Assembly: GCF_001905125.1 (NCBI RefSeq) | Contig: NZ_LWLE01000037.1 | Coordinates: forward strand, 1-64,000 | Reading direction: 5' to 3' | Length of the DNA: 64,000 nt | DNA from: Streptomyces sp. TSRI0281 | Lineage (GTDB): Bacteria; Actinomycetota; Actinomycetes; Streptomycetales; Streptomycetaceae | In this document: in pieces, positions 53,906 to 63,495 of the stretch | Position numbering within the stretch: the first letter of the stretch is position 1 | Layout: each line of letters begins with the position of its first letter | Notes under the pieces: generated by a model | The model's input: only the letters and a program-made list of their open reading frames with translations | Told to the model about the DNA's origin: nothing | Database searches by the model: none | Made by a program: the position numbers and the translations under genes

Positions 53906-55336
53906 ATGCAGGACGCCCTGTGGAAGATGCCGGCCACCGCGCAGGCAGAGGCTGTGCGCAGCGCGGAGGTCTCAGCCGTCGAACTGGTCGACAGTCATCT
54001 GGATCGCATCGCCGAGGTCAACCCGCAGATGAACGCGGTCACCCAGCTCCTGGCGGAGCGCGCACGTGAGGCCGCGGCACAGATGGACCGTCGGCGGGCC
54101 GCCGGTGAAGCGCTGGGTCCCCTGGCGGGCGTCCCCTTCACGGTGAAGGAGAGCACCGCCATCGAAGGCGTGCCCACTACGTTCGGCTCGGAGCGCTTCC
54201 GTGATCTGGTGGCGTCGGCCGACGCACCCCCGGTGGCACGGCTGCGCGCGGCCGGGGCCATCCCCATCGGGCACAGCAATATCCCCACACTGATCCTGGC
54301 AGGGATGCACACGCGCAGCGAGCTGTTCGGCGACACGGTCAACCCGTGGGACAGCAGCCGGACCCCGGGGGGCTCCAGCGGTGGCGACGCCGTGGCCGTC
54401 GCCACGGGCATGGCGGCGCTCGGACTCGGCAACGACTCCGGCGGGTCGGTGCGTATCCCGGCCCAGTTCTGCGGCGTGGCCGGGCTGAAGCCGTCCACGG
54501 GCCGGTTCCCCGCCGACCACCGTATTTTCGGCCCGGAGGACCCCGGCCCGGCGTCCCAGATACTGGTCACCGACGGCCCGCTGGCCCGGAGCGTGGGTGA
54601 TCTTCGGCTTGCCTACGAGGTGCTGGCCGGGACTGATCCGCGAGACCCACGCGCCGTGCCGGTGCCTGCCTACGGCCAACCGCTCGTCGGGCCGGTGAAG
54701 GTCGCGGTGGTGGCGGACCCCGGCGGTCACGGCGTCCACCCCACGGTCCGCGCAGCCGTCACGACCGCGGCCGACGCGCTCCGCGACGCCGGGTACGACG
54801 TGCGCGAGGTGCCGGACGTACCGCGTATGGACGAGGCCCTTGAGGTGTACGGCCGGATCACCGTGACCGAGTTCGCCCCGACCTGGCCGATGGTCCGCAA
54901 GCTGCTCGGCAAGGGCGGGGACCGCTATATCGAGATGACGATGGAGCAGACCCCGCCCGCAAGCGCGGCCGAGTTCATGAAACTGATGGGCACCTGGATG
55001 AACATCCGCCGCTCATGGGCCGAATTCCTCGACGAGTACCCGCTGTTGCTCGGCCCGGTCTTCACCGAGCCACCGGTCGAGCCTGGGCTGGAGTCACGTG
55101 ACAGGTCGGGCAGGGAGCGGGTCGGGTCGGGAATGCGTCTGTGCACCGTGACCAGCTTCGTGGGCGTACCCGCTGTGGCCGTACCGACGGGGACAGCCGA
55201 CGGGCTCCCTTCCGGAGTGCAGATCGTCGGGCGCGCGTTCCGGGAGGACCTGTGCCTGGAGGCGGCCCAGGCGATCGAGGACCGGCTCGGAGTTCTCACA
55301 CCGGTCGACCCGCGCGTGGGAGGCCGGGCTGCTTGA
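53906..55336 (+). CDS. Amidase signature family hydrolase
   Basis: 476 residues. The Ser-cisSer-Lys triad is visible: Lys81 (PFTVKES), the cis-Ser in GGSSGG (157-158) and nucleophile Ser181 in GNDSGGSVRIPA. Amidase-signature enzymes hydrolyse amides from small acyl amides to indoleacetamide; the substrate is not predictable. No signal peptide. GGGAGG precedes the ATG at 53906. Divergent TetR regulator upstream with an inverted repeat between suggests induction by the substrate or product. Confidence 0.92.
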   Translation: MQDALWKMPATAQAEAVRSAEVSAVELVDSHLDRIAEVNPQMNAVTQLLAERAREAAAQMDRRRAAGEALGPLAGVPFTVKESTAIEGVPTTFGSERFRDLVASADAPPVARLRAAGAIPIGHSNIPTLILAGMHTRSELFGDTVNPWDSSRTPGGSSGGDAVAVATGMAALGLGNDSGGSVRIPAQFCGVAGLKPSTGRFPADHRIFGPEDPGPASQILVTDGPLARSVGDLRLAYEVLAGTDPRDPRAVPVPAYGQPLVGPVKVAVVADPGGHGVHPTVRAAVTTAADALRDAGYDVREVPDVPRMDEALEVYGRITVTEFAPTWPMVRKLLGKGGDRYIEMTMEQTPPASAAEFMKLMGTWMNIRRSWAEFLDEYPLLLGPVFTEPPVEPGLESRDRSGRERVGSGMRLCTVTSFVGVPAVAVPTGTADGLPSGVQIVGRAFREDLCLEAAQAIEDRLGVLTPVDPRVGGRAA

Positions 55337-55763
55337 GTACGTGGGCCCTGAAGGGGTGCGCACGCTCGGCTCGCTACACATAACTCCGGCGCGAGGGTGT
55401 GAGGCACTTCGTGCGCGGACCTTCGGCCGGGATGGTGAGCGGCACTCACCGGCAACGTAGCGTGGTGAGTAGCCGCACAGGCTGCGAGTGGGGGGTGAGC
55501 CGCACTCATCGGTGAACTGGCCGCGGGCCGCCGCCCCAGCAGCCGTGCTCCCCACCGAAAGACCCCCGCTCCCGCCACGACAACCCGGACTCACCTCCGC
55601 TTGCAGCAACTCCCGGTGCGACTCCTCACGGTGGATGCTGGCGAGGTAAGACGGACGTGACGTGCGCAGTGCACGGCCTCCCCCGGTCCAGATCGGCGCC
55701 GACACTGCCTCGGTGATGCCTCCACGTCACACCCAGCCCGGAGCAACAGCGTCATTTGTGGGC
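55337..55763. other. Gap with a dispersed 20-base repeat
   Basis: About 430 bases, no gene recognised. A 20-base segment at 55434-55453 recurs at 55494-55513 with about three mismatches. Confidence 0.45.
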
Positions 55764-56144
55764 TCAGGCGTATGTCGTGCGTTCGTCCTCGATGGAATCA
55801 GCTGCGTAGATGAAGACGAACTCCAACTCCACGCTGCCGGTGTTCGTGATTCCGTGAGCGCAGTGCGAAGGGATGAAGACCATGGCGCCGACGCCGACAT
55901 CGTGCGCGGTGCCGGCGAGGTCGACGACCCCGGAACCGCTGAGGATGTAGTAGATCTCCGTGGCCGCGTGACTGTGCCTGTGCAACGAGCTGTGAGGAGG
56001 GACGCGGCACGTCCCTCCTGTCAGCTCTTCGGTCGGGGTGAGTCCGTCGCCGATCATCGTTGTGAACTCAAGCGTTCCGCGCTCATCCGACCATTGCTCG
56101 GTCGTTCCCTGCGCGCTGCGACGCACTACGGGGCGAATGGTCAT
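55764..56144 (-). CDS. Cupin-domain protein
   Basis: 126 residues with one double-stranded beta-helix. The first cupin motif is SLHRHSHAATEIYYILSGSG with the H-x-H...E metal ligands. The second is HDVGVGAMVFIPSHCAHGIT with the later His. Length fits a stand-alone metal-binding cupin, which could be an isomerase, dioxygenase or binding protein. No neighbours in operon; starts with ATG at 56144. Confidence 0.87.
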   Translation of the reverse strand: MTIRPVVRRSAQGTTEQWSDERGTLEFTTMIGDGLTPTEELTGGTCRVPPHSSLHRHSHAATEIYYILSGSGVVDLAGTAHDVGVGAMVFIPSHCAHGITNTGSVELEFVFIYAADSIEDERTTYA

Positions 56145-56276
56145 GGGCTGGCTCCCTGATCAATGGCGTCGTGATGATGAGCTACGCAACACTACCTGGG
56201 AGGCAGTGCCGTTTCGCGACGGCTGCCACAGACCGAGCAGGCGCCCCTACGCGGCCACCGGACCCGTGTTCGGCCG

Positions 56277-56460
56277 TCAGATGTCATCTGCCTCGACGCC
56301 CGTCGCCGCCGGTGCGATGACCGCACCGGCGGCGATCAGAACATCGGCAGGGGCCTGCAGGTCCTCCTTGTGCTCGCGTACCGGAGCCGTCATGGTGTCG
56401 GCGGGAACCAGGTCGCGGGCACCGTGGGCCGCCAGGCCGTCGGCGTGGCGGCCCACTGAC
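56277..56460 (-). pseudogene. 3' fragment of an unidentified gene
   Basis: The minus frame ending at 56277 reads PVREHKEDLQAPADVLIAAG, AVIAPAATGVEADDI with strong third-position G/C bias, so it is genuine coding DNA. There is no plausible complete gene upstream before the secreted-protein stop at 56486, so the 5' part is missing. Family not recognised. Confidence 0.4.
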
Positions 56461-56485
56461 CCGCCACGCCGACGACGCGCCTTGG

Positions 56486-56818
56486 TCAGGCCGGGGTGTA
56501 CCACACTTCGGCAACCTTGGCGTTGTAGTCACACCACGCTGTCGAGGTCTGTCCTGCCCGCACGATCGGGCCGTGGTGGTCGTACTGATCGCCATTGTCG
56601 AAGCGCTGGCATCTGACAGAGCCGTAGAACCAATCGTTCGACCCGCCCTGACAGGTGACGGCCGCTCCCAGGTGTCCCAGGCTGCCCTGCACGTATTCGT
56701 GATAGCAGTCCTGGATCGTGGGCGGGGCGGCCGAAGCAGGTATCGCGAGGCCGACCAGGCTCGCGCCCGCCAGCGCGAGGGTGGTCGCCCCCGCTGCTAT
56801 CCGACGCTGAAAGGACAT
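56486..56818 (-). CDS. Small secreted protein with four cysteines
   Basis: 110 residues. The signal peptide RRIAAGATTLALAGASLVGL ends at AIPASA-A (cleavage near residue 29). The mature ~80 residues contain four cysteines (DCYH, VTCQGG, VRCQRF, AWCDYN) that probably form two disulfides, and are rich in Gly, Tyr and Trp. No enzyme motif. GGAGGA precedes the ATG at 56818. Function unknown; such small secreted proteins are common in Streptomyces. Confidence 0.8.
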   Translation of the reverse strand: MSFQRRIAAGATTLALAGASLVGLAIPASAAPPTIQDCYHEYVQGSLGHLGAAVTCQGGSNDWFYGSVRCQRFDNGDQYDHHGPIVRAGQTSTAWCDYNAKVAEVWYTPA

Positions 56819-57109
56819 GCGTTCCTCCGTTGGGTTGATGCGTCCATGTCGCGAAGCGGTTCCACTGTCGATCACGGGGGCCGAGAAGTCCTTGACCGAG
56901 AGTGCACGCTTCCTTGGCATGGAGTGCATGTCCCGCCTCCCGTAGCGGGGCAATCAACGACCGCGGCTGGGCCCCGTCGACGCTGTCGCCCGCTCCCGGA
57001 GCAGTCGGGGTCGGACGGGATGGCCTTCGATCCGCTCTTGAGGCCGTCGTCGGTCGTGGTGCGTTAAAGGTTGTCGCTGAAGGCTGGTGATCAGTAGGTT
57101 TGTGCCATC

Positions 57110-57466
57110 ATGACGACGCGAATTCTGAGGTTCGGCTTGTACGCGGACGAGCAGGGGCTGGCATGGGTCAGGGAGCTCGTCGACGGGGCCACAGCTTCCC
57201 GGAGCGCCCGGATCATCAGGGCGAACGTTGCGCGCACCTATCCTGACAGCGACCTCACGACCGCTGAAATGTACGACTCTCTGGCGGAACAGTGGGCCTT
57301 CGAACACCCTGGCCAGAACAGCGGCGAGCGGGAAGCCGTTGAACTGCGCGTCCACCTGGAGTGTTCCCTGCGGACATGGCGAGCGATCCGCAAGACAGTG
57401 ATCAAAGCTCTGTGTCCGGAAGGAATGGCGCCCCACGCTTGCCGTGTTCCGTGGTTCGCTGCCTGA
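57110..57466 (+). CDS. Hypothetical protein
   Basis: 118 residues, soluble, mixed alpha/beta by look (RILRFGLYADEQGLAWVREL; MYDSLAEQWAFEHPGQNSG). No family recognised. The frame has good codon bias over most of its length but the last ~15 residues look less coding-like, and no ribosome binding site is evident before the ATG, so the ends are uncertain. Confidence 0.5.
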   Translation: MTTRILRFGLYADEQGLAWVRELVDGATASRSARIIRANVARTYPDSDLTTAEMYDSLAEQWAFEHPGQNSGEREAVELRVHLECSLRTWRAIRKTVIKALCPEGMAPHACRVPWFAA

Positions 57467-57927
57467 GCCGGTGCACAGGTCTCGGCAATGGCCCGAAGCA
57501 CCGTGATGCCCCCTCAGCCTTCGGTGACAGGAGATCTTCTGCGCTTCTTCCTTCGGCTGATCCCGGCTGCCCATCCGCCCTGCCTCCGGCGGCGGCTCGT
57601 GGTGATGTGACGGGGATGCCGAGGGTGCGGGCGAGACCGCGGCGGGGAGATCGGCGGCGAGGCAGCGCGCCGTACGAACAATTGCGGGACTTCTTCGTCT
57701 GGACGGCTCCCCGCAGCCACAGCGGCACCGACGGAATCAGCCAGCCCCAGGCCCGCCAGTCGGCCCTCGCGGCCAACCCGCTGCCGTCGGAGCAGTAACC
57801 GTTTCTTCGGTGAATCGAGGGGGCTGCGGGTGAAGCCCCCGCCCGGAGTCTTCCGTCAGCGTGCAGAGCGCGGATACGAGACGGGGCGCGATCAAGAACC
57901 TGATGCGACGCCCCCGCACCTGGAGAG
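57467..57927. other. Gap
   Basis: About 460 bases. A minus-strand frame around 57650-57800 has a hydrophobic segment (WGWLIPSVPLWLRGAV) that may be left from a membrane protein gene, but nothing definite. Confidence 0.35.
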
Positions 57928-58488
57928 TCACTCAGCGTCATACCAGGGCTTGTTCGCTGCCCAGTGCTGGACCCAGCCGGCAAAGCCGGGTTCAGCGGTG
58001 GTGAACCCGAACTGCTCGCCGAAAGGGACTGCTCCGACGTCAGTGATCAGCCAGACGTGCCCTCGGTGAGGTCCGGCGACAACGAGATGCCAGTTCATCG
58101 CGCATCCGTCGGTGCCGAGCACAACCGTGCCGTGGTTGTAGACCTGCGCAAAGATCTCGTCGGCATCCTCGGTCCGGTCCGGGTCCTCCTCCCACATCCA
58201 TGCCGCCGCCAGCGGGAACGGCTTACTCACGTCGCGTTCCTGCTCGTCATCGCCCCAGTCGTCGGGCAGCTCCGCCACCGGCAACAGCCCGTACTCGGGC
58301 GGCCCCGAGTGCGAACCGTCCGTTATCTCAGCGACGAAGGTCCGATACGGCTCGGGCAGCACGATTCCGTGTTCTGCCTCGAATGCATGGACTGCCTCCC
58401 AGCCAAGAGCCGACCCGCCGCCCTCATCGACATCGAACGCCGCACGAAGCGCCGCCAGCTCGGCAGGATCAGCTTGATCAATGTTCAT
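57928..58488 (-). CDS. SMI1/KNR4 (SUKH) family protein
   Basis: 186 residues. The core has the SUKH signature: an N-terminal helix with WEAVHAFEAEHGIVLPEPYR, then TFVAEITDGSHSGPPEYGLL, the central GTVVLGTDGCAMNWHLVVAG strand pair and VWLITDVGAVPFGE. SUKH proteins are commonly immunity proteins against polymorphic toxins, but many are orphans, and no toxin gene is seen nearby. The ATG at 58488 fits homologue length; ribosome binding site weak. Confidence 0.85.
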   Translation of the reverse strand: MNIDQADPAELAALRAAFDVDEGGGSALGWEAVHAFEAEHGIVLPEPYRTFVAEITDGSHSGPPEYGLLPVAELPDDWGDDEQERDVSKPFPLAAAWMWEEDPDRTEDADEIFAQVYNHGTVVLGTDGCAMNWHLVVAGPHRGHVWLITDVGAVPFGEQFGFTTAEPGFAGWVQHWAANKPWYDAE

Positions 58489-59060
58489 GCGGCATAGATA
58501 CCACCTCGTAGTGACAACGCCCGCGGATACGTGGGTGCTCGGCGACGGACCTTGAGGAATCCCACACGTTTCGCATGGCGTTCCCCCGTCGGCAGTCTTC
58601 GCACAGTGCGCCCACGGTGCCGACCGCGACGAGGACCAGGCACGGGTGCCGGGGCGGAGGCCGGTGAACCCGACGACCGCGGCCCGCAGTGCGTCGGCGG
58701 ACCGGACTTTACCCATGGTCAGCCTGCGTCCATCAGCAGGCTGAGCACCTTGGCGGCCTTGCCCCGGACGGCACCGATGCGCGGCATTCCCAGTTCCCCA
58801 TTTACAGCGACGAAAGCGCGCTGACGAACGAGGCACCCGCCCCAAATCCCACCGCAGGGGCGGGTGGTTCACGAGTGGCGTCGACCGCGACGGGAAGAGA
58901 CCGGATGAAGATCGTTTCCCGTACAGCCGATAGTCGCTTTCCGAAAGTGACGTCGCCACGATTCGGGGCGCAGGGGCGTACTGGAACAGAGACCTGGCTT
59001 CCTTCGTTCAACATCATGAACTGAGCTGAAGTTCACCCGGAGGCGCACCCTCGCGGCCGG
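58489..59060. other. Gap with a probable gene remnant
   Basis: On the minus strand a start at about 58790 (MPRIGAVRGKAAKVLSLLMD) and, after a frame break near 58725, KVRSADALRAAVVGFTGLRP to about 58620 look like a short frameshifted gene of unknown family. The rest holds nothing recognised. Confidence 0.35.
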
Positions 59061-59567
59061 CTACGGGAGCGACATGTCGTGCTGGGTATCGCACACGTCG
59101 TCTCGCACGTGCATGCGGCGCAGGTCTTGCAGTGCGGCGATGGGGAAAGGATGTTGCATCCACTTGGCTCGATAGCCCTCCTCCCCATGGAACCGCAGCA
59201 CCGACTGTGCAGTTTCCACGATGGAATGGCTCAGGGCGCCTCTTTCCAGCCTGGAGTTCCATACGAGAGTGCCATCGTCGTCGGAGGCATCGAAGCTCGC
59301 TGACATATCGGGGAACAAGTAGATCGCGATGTCTACGTCCGATCCCTCACCTCGAAGAACCCACCTCACTTCGGCCGGTTCGAGGTCGAAGGAGAACCGG
59401 TGGACAGTGCCAGGTCCGTAAAGAGCCGCAAAGCTGTAGAGCAAGTCGGCAAGAGCATCCGTGCAGTAGCTGACGAGGTCCGTTCGCTCCGAAGTCCCGT
59501 CAGTCATACGGCACCTTGCCCAGCCTGACCCCATGAGTTCCCAGCCGAACCGAAGATCAGCCGTCAC
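59061..59567 (-). CDS. Hypothetical protein, coupled to the small upstream gene
   Basis: 168 residues from the GTG at 59567, preceded by GGGAGGGGG. Soluble, mixed fold (YCTDALADLLYSFAALYGPG; AEVRWVLRGEGSDVDIAIYL; QSVLRFHGEEGYRAKWMQHP). No named family. Its start overlaps the end of the upstream 100-residue frame by 11 bases, so the two are translated together. Pairs of this sort often sit near SUKH genes in Streptomyces and may be immunity-like, which is inference. Confidence 0.65.
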   Translation of the reverse strand: MTADLRFGWELMGSGWARCRMTDGTSERTDLVSYCTDALADLLYSFAALYGPGTVHRFSFDLEPAEVRWVLRGEGSDVDIAIYLFPDMSASFDASDDDGTLVWNSRLERGALSHSIVETAQSVLRFHGEEGYRAKWMQHPFPIAALQDLRRMHVRDDVCDTQHDMSLP

Positions 59568-59859
59568 CTTGCCCCCTCCCCTGCACATGGCCATGAAGCC
59601 TAGTCGTCGCGGCGACCGGTGCCGGCTTCTGCGCCACATCGCTCCGGTAGGTGTCCAAGAACCGGAAGAACTCCTCGACGGGAGTCGAGCCGTCGGGAAG
59701 GTTGCGTTCGACGTCTGTGCCCAACCCGGCGGGCTGGTGTCGCCAAGGCCCGGACAGCCACGCACCGGGCCGGAGACGGATCCGATCCAGGAAGTCATAC
59801 ACGTCCGCGCAGCCCTGCCGGTGCTTGACAGAGAGGTCCGGGTTGTCCTCGCTCGGCAT
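59557..59859 (-). CDS. Small protein, probably truncated
   Basis: 100 residues. The start (GCADVYDFLDRIRLRPGAWL) matches the opening of a Streptomyces family that I remember as longer (VYDFL-x-R-x-R-RPGMW-L). The second half (VEEFFRFLDTYRSDVAQ) reads well, while the middle and the last 15 residues look out of frame. It may be an internally deleted or frameshifted copy. Overlaps the next gene by 11 bases. Weak ribosome binding site. Confidence 0.45.
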   Translation of the reverse strand: MPSEDNPDLSVKHRQGCADVYDFLDRIRLRPGAWLSGPWRHQPAGLGTDVERNLPDGSTPVEEFFRFLDTYRSDVAQKPAPVAATTRLHGHVQGRGQGDG

Positions 59860-60279
59860 GTTCCGGCCCTACGGTGCACACGAGTGCCACCGCCCGTCAG
59901 AGATGGTGGACTTCTTCACAAGAGAACAAGTCCTGGGCCCACGTTCAGTGGAGTGACAAGGCAACGGTCTCCGCGCACGTTCCGCAGGGCGTCACCGGTA
60001 CCGCATACGCCAAGCTGCACTCCAGGCCAGGCACGAGCGGGCCGGGCTGTCGCGGGAGACCCCTTGCGGGAGGGCCAGTGCATGGGCGGGCGCAAACACG
60101 GGAGGGAGTCGGGCTCAAGAGGGGCAACCCCTGGGACGCCACCCGGAGGACAGCCCTGACCACGTCCCGGTGCCTTCCCTGATTCCCGTCTCGCGCGGTT
60201 GTGACCCGGGCTGCGCGCTGGCACGTTCGTCCAGGGGACAACCCCGTGATCCATTTTCTGAGATCTCGGAAAGGACTTC
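59860..60279. other. Gap
   Basis: About 420 bases without a recognised gene. Confidence 0.4.
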
Positions 60280-60959
60280 ATGCAACCGCTCTTCAGGGTG
60301 CTCACCGGAGTGCTCACCGCTGGAGTACTCGCCGGAGCCTCGATGCCGGGCGTGGAGGCGGCGAGTGCAGGTCGTCCCGGCAGAAGCCCGACGGCACAGG
60401 AGGCCATCGACTGGAAACCGTGCCCCCAGGACGCCGCAGCGGAATGCGGGACCCTGCGCCTGCCCATCGACTGGGCACGCCCGTCTGCTGAGAAGTTCGA
60501 TCTCGCCGTGGCCCGCCGCAAGGCGACCGATCCGGATCGCCGGGTCGGTGCGCTGCTGGTCAACCCGGGTGGACCGGGCGATTCGGGGGTCGACTTCGCC
60601 GTACGGCGTGCCACGTCCCACTTCGGCGCGGATGTTCAGCAGAGGTTCGACATCGTCGGGTTCGATCCACGAGGTGTCGGAGGCAGCCAACCGGTCACGT
60701 GCTCAACGGAGTTGCTGAACCAAGCGCCGTCGACTTACCCCCGTAACCAGACGGAGTTCGAGCGACTCGCCACGTACAACCGGGCATTACGTCAGGACTG
60801 CCGACGCCACGCGGTCCGGTCTTCGACCATGCCGACACCCTGAGCGTCGTCCGTTACATGGACGCGATCCGCAGCGCGTTGGGTGAGAAGGACGACTACC
60901 TCACTGAGCGGAAACTCCCGAGCGCCGGGAGCCGCTGTACCCACGCCGCGAAGAACTGA
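60280..60959 (+). pseudogene. Truncated, frameshifted TAP-type secreted peptidase
   Basis: Signal peptide (LFRVLTGVLTAGVLAGASMP), then the S33 N-terminal half: NPGGPGDSGVDF oxyanion loop and IVGFDPRGVGGSQPVTCS. A shift near 60815 moves to FDHADTLSVVRYMDAIRSAL and ends at 60957-60959. The nucleophile region (normally YYGVSYGT, immediately after GEKD) and the rest of the hydrolase are deleted. Relative of the intact gene at 49580. Confidence 0.8.
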
Positions 60960-61221
60960 TCGCAATGGGGGACAGCACACCGGCCGAAGAGTCCCGAAGG
61001 CACGCGCCTGTGAGCCGGGCTCCCCCGCATCAGTTCGTGAGAGGCCCCTGGAGCCGGCCATGTCGGCTCCAGGCGTGGCGGCGAACAACTCGTTCCGCCG
61101 CTCGTCCGGCATCTGGCGGGCCGGCGGCGTGGGGGCGCCTGCCGCGGGCACCTGGGGGCGGGGGTCAGAGCGCGTCGGCGCCGTTGGTGCGGCGGGATTC
61201 GCCCCTGGGTACCGTGTGTAC

Positions 61222-61890
61222 ATGTCCACTCGCGCGGAACTGCGTCGGATGCGCCGTAACGACCGCTGGATGGAGATCATTCTGCCGCGAGTGATCCGAC
61301 GCGTGGTCAACGGCGAAGTCACGCAGCCTGGTTGGATGCCGCGCCGCTGGCTGACCCTGGTGTCGGGTGACGTCGACCTGGACGCGGGTATCGGAGCAGT
61401 CTGGCTCGTCCGGCGTCCCGGCTCCGCGAGGGCGGAGACGCACACCGCACTGATCGAGCGCTGCGGCGAGAAGTGGCAGGACACAGGCAGTGGCAGCGCG
61501 TCGGGTGGTGACCTGTCCGGGGAGAGGCTGGCGGCGGGCGGGCCGGGGCAAGTCGGCATGATCGAGCTCGGCGGAGGCGCGGGTGTTCTGAGTTATGCCT
61601 ACCGTCTGCAGCATCGTCATCCGGACTTCATCGGGACGGCTCCGTGGGTCGGATCGAACGAACTCCAGGTGGCGGCCGAAGTGGATCACCTTCTCGTCGG
61701 CGGCCGAAGGGCCGATGTGCCCCGGCACGGCAGACTCATCGTCGTCTGGAAGTCCCCGTCCAGGGGCCACGTGGGGGTACGGCCGCTCATCGTGGCTGTA
61801 GGGCGCGACGGTTCGGAACTCTCCAGGATCGGGCCTCACGACCGTATGGACAGCTACACCTGGGCAAGGTTGGACGATCAGGAGGATTGA
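61222..61890 (+). CDS. Hypothetical protein
   Basis: 222 residues, soluble. The N-terminus is basic (STRAELRRMRRNDRWMEIIL); the centre has GGAGVLSYAYRLQHRHPDFI and APWVGSNELQVAAEVDHLLV; the end VGVRPLIVAVGRDGSELSRI. Strong coding bias over the whole length. No family recognised and no catalytic motif. The frame extends upstream to 60883, but there it overlaps the decayed peptidase; the ATG at 61222 is the first with good bias after it, though its ribosome binding site is weak. Confidence 0.6.
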   Translation: MSTRAELRRMRRNDRWMEIILPRVIRRVVNGEVTQPGWMPRRWLTLVSGDVDLDAGIGAVWLVRRPGSARAETHTALIERCGEKWQDTGSGSASGGDLSGERLAAGGPGQVGMIELGGGAGVLSYAYRLQHRHPDFIGTAPWVGSNELQVAAEVDHLLVGGRRADVPRHGRLIVVWKSPSRGHVGVRPLIVAVGRDGSELSRIGPHDRMDSYTWARLDDQED

Positions 61891-61986
61891 CGGCTTCGAA
61901 CCCTCGGCTCCGTAAGCCTCTCCGCACCAGTCAGGTCGGTGCCGAGGTGATCAGGACCGGGTCGGGCGAGTGCCGGGGCCGGTCAT

Positions 61987-62285
61987 TCAGCGCTGCTGGG
62001 CAGCATGTGCCTCGCGGGCGACATCGATCTGTTCGATGTGTTGCTCGGCCCAGCGGGTCACGGCCTGGATGACGGGCACCAGGCTCTGCCCCAGTGGGGT
62101 CAGCGCGTAGTCCACGCGTACCGGCACGGCCGGGGTGACGTGCGGGAGAGCAGTCCATCGCGTTCGAGGCGACGCAAAGTCTGTGTGAGCATCTTCTGGC
62201 TTGCCCCTGCGATCGCACGAGCCAGCTCTCCATAGCGGCGTGGGCCCTCGGCCAGTTCCTTGAGAAGGCAGCCGCCGACCGGGCC
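61987..62285 (-). pseudogene. HxlR-family regulator lacking its 5' end and frameshifted
   Basis: The minus frame from about 62280 reads LLKELAEGPRRYGELARAIA, GASQKMLTQTLRRLERDGLL, the HxlR winged helix. A one-base loss near 62150 shifts the rest; the correct continuation VDYALTPLGQSLVPVIQAVT and EQHIEQIDVAREAHAAQQR is in the neighbouring frame down to a stop at 61987. The first ~30 residues, including the conserved Cys, are missing where the sequence meets the reductase fragment. Confidence 0.75.
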
Positions 62286-62798
62286 GGTTCCGGGATACGC
62301 GTCACTGGTTCGCAGGACGCGGCCGGGTCGGCCGAGGTGGTCATCAACGCCATGCCCGGCTCGGCGTCGCTGGATGCGCTCGCCGGCCTCGCCCCACAGC
62401 TGACGGGCAAGGTCCTGGTCGACGTCGCCAACGCCACCGAGTTCGACTCCGCCGGTTTCGCATCGGCGCCCCTGTATCCGGGCAGCAGCCTCGCCGAGGA
62501 GATTCAGCGGGCGCTGCCCGACGTACGCGTGGTGAAGTCCCTCAACACGATGCACGACTCGGTCATGGCCGACCCGGCCGAACTGGCCATCGCTCCCTCC
62601 GCCTTCGTGTCCGGCAACGGTGCCGACGCCAAGAAGGTCGTCGGCAGCCTGCTTGCCGAGCTGGGCTGGCCGCCGGAGTGGATCACCGACCTCGGAGACG
62701 TGAGGACCGCCCGGGTACCCGAGGCGTTCGTGCTGATGGTCAGCGGTCTCGTCCGTGCGCTGGGACCAGTGCCCTTCGGCATGACGATCGCTCGATGA
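62285..62798 (+). pseudogene. NADPH-dependent F420 reductase-like gene lacking its 5' end
   Basis: The plus frame reads VVINAMPGSASLDALAGLAP, LTGKVLVDVANATEF, VVKSLNTMHDSVMAD and ends with LVRALGPVPFGMTIAR at 62798. This is the latter part of the NAD(P)-binding domain family to which F420:NADP oxidoreductase belongs. The nucleotide-binding start (usually GIIGAGAMA) is absent: the frame stays open to about 62285 but then meets the truncated HxlR gene. A GTG at 62337 could still start a 153-residue product without the NADP loop. Confidence 0.72.
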
Positions 62799-63495
62799 GG
62801 CCAGGAAGAGCCGACTCCGCCTGCGCAGCCCTCCGCTTCTCAACGAAGCTGTCGTCCAGGTTTTGAGATGCCCGGCATGCCGCGGTCGACCGGCGTGATG
62901 CGGGAGAGGCGCTGACTCTCTTCGCGCCGCATGATCGCCTGATCGGCCTCGGCCGTGGGGGACTCGGCGTCGCCGCCATGTATCCGCGCAGGCAGCCGTT
63001 CGGGCAGGGCCCTGCCGTGCTCATCGGCGCTGGTGGCAGGTGCCCGAACGCGAAGAACGGGTCGATGTAGACCCGCTGCCCCGACGTTGGCCAACACGTC
63101 CTTGGGGCCGGGACCGGTTTGTCGGCCACCCCGACTCCCCAGGGCATTCCTGGGGCGACCGGACCCGCGGCACACATCTTCGACATGCCGCGGACCCTCA
63201 CGTACGGAACTCCTCTTTCGTCAATACGAAGGTGAGCAGGGAGCCCCTCTCAAGCCCCCACGACTTTCTTCGCGCCACCCATTGCGCACGCCTCACGCGA
63301 GAAGTCAAGCGATTCTTGCGCGCCGCGACGGCCGCTTCGGGGTCGGCCATTGAATTCTGTGCGCACACGGAACACTTTCGCGTCAAGAGTGATATTTCCC
63401 GTAGCGAAAAGGTGCTCAGGAGCGGCGTTGACCAGCGATGGCGTGGTGTTACCGTTAATTTCGGCCCGCTCTCCACACCACCCGAGGTTCATGAA
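62799..63495. other. Gap upstream of the UvrA paralogue
   Basis: About 700 bases without a recognised gene. The last 200 are AT-richer than the surroundings, as expected for a promoter region. Confidence 0.4.
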
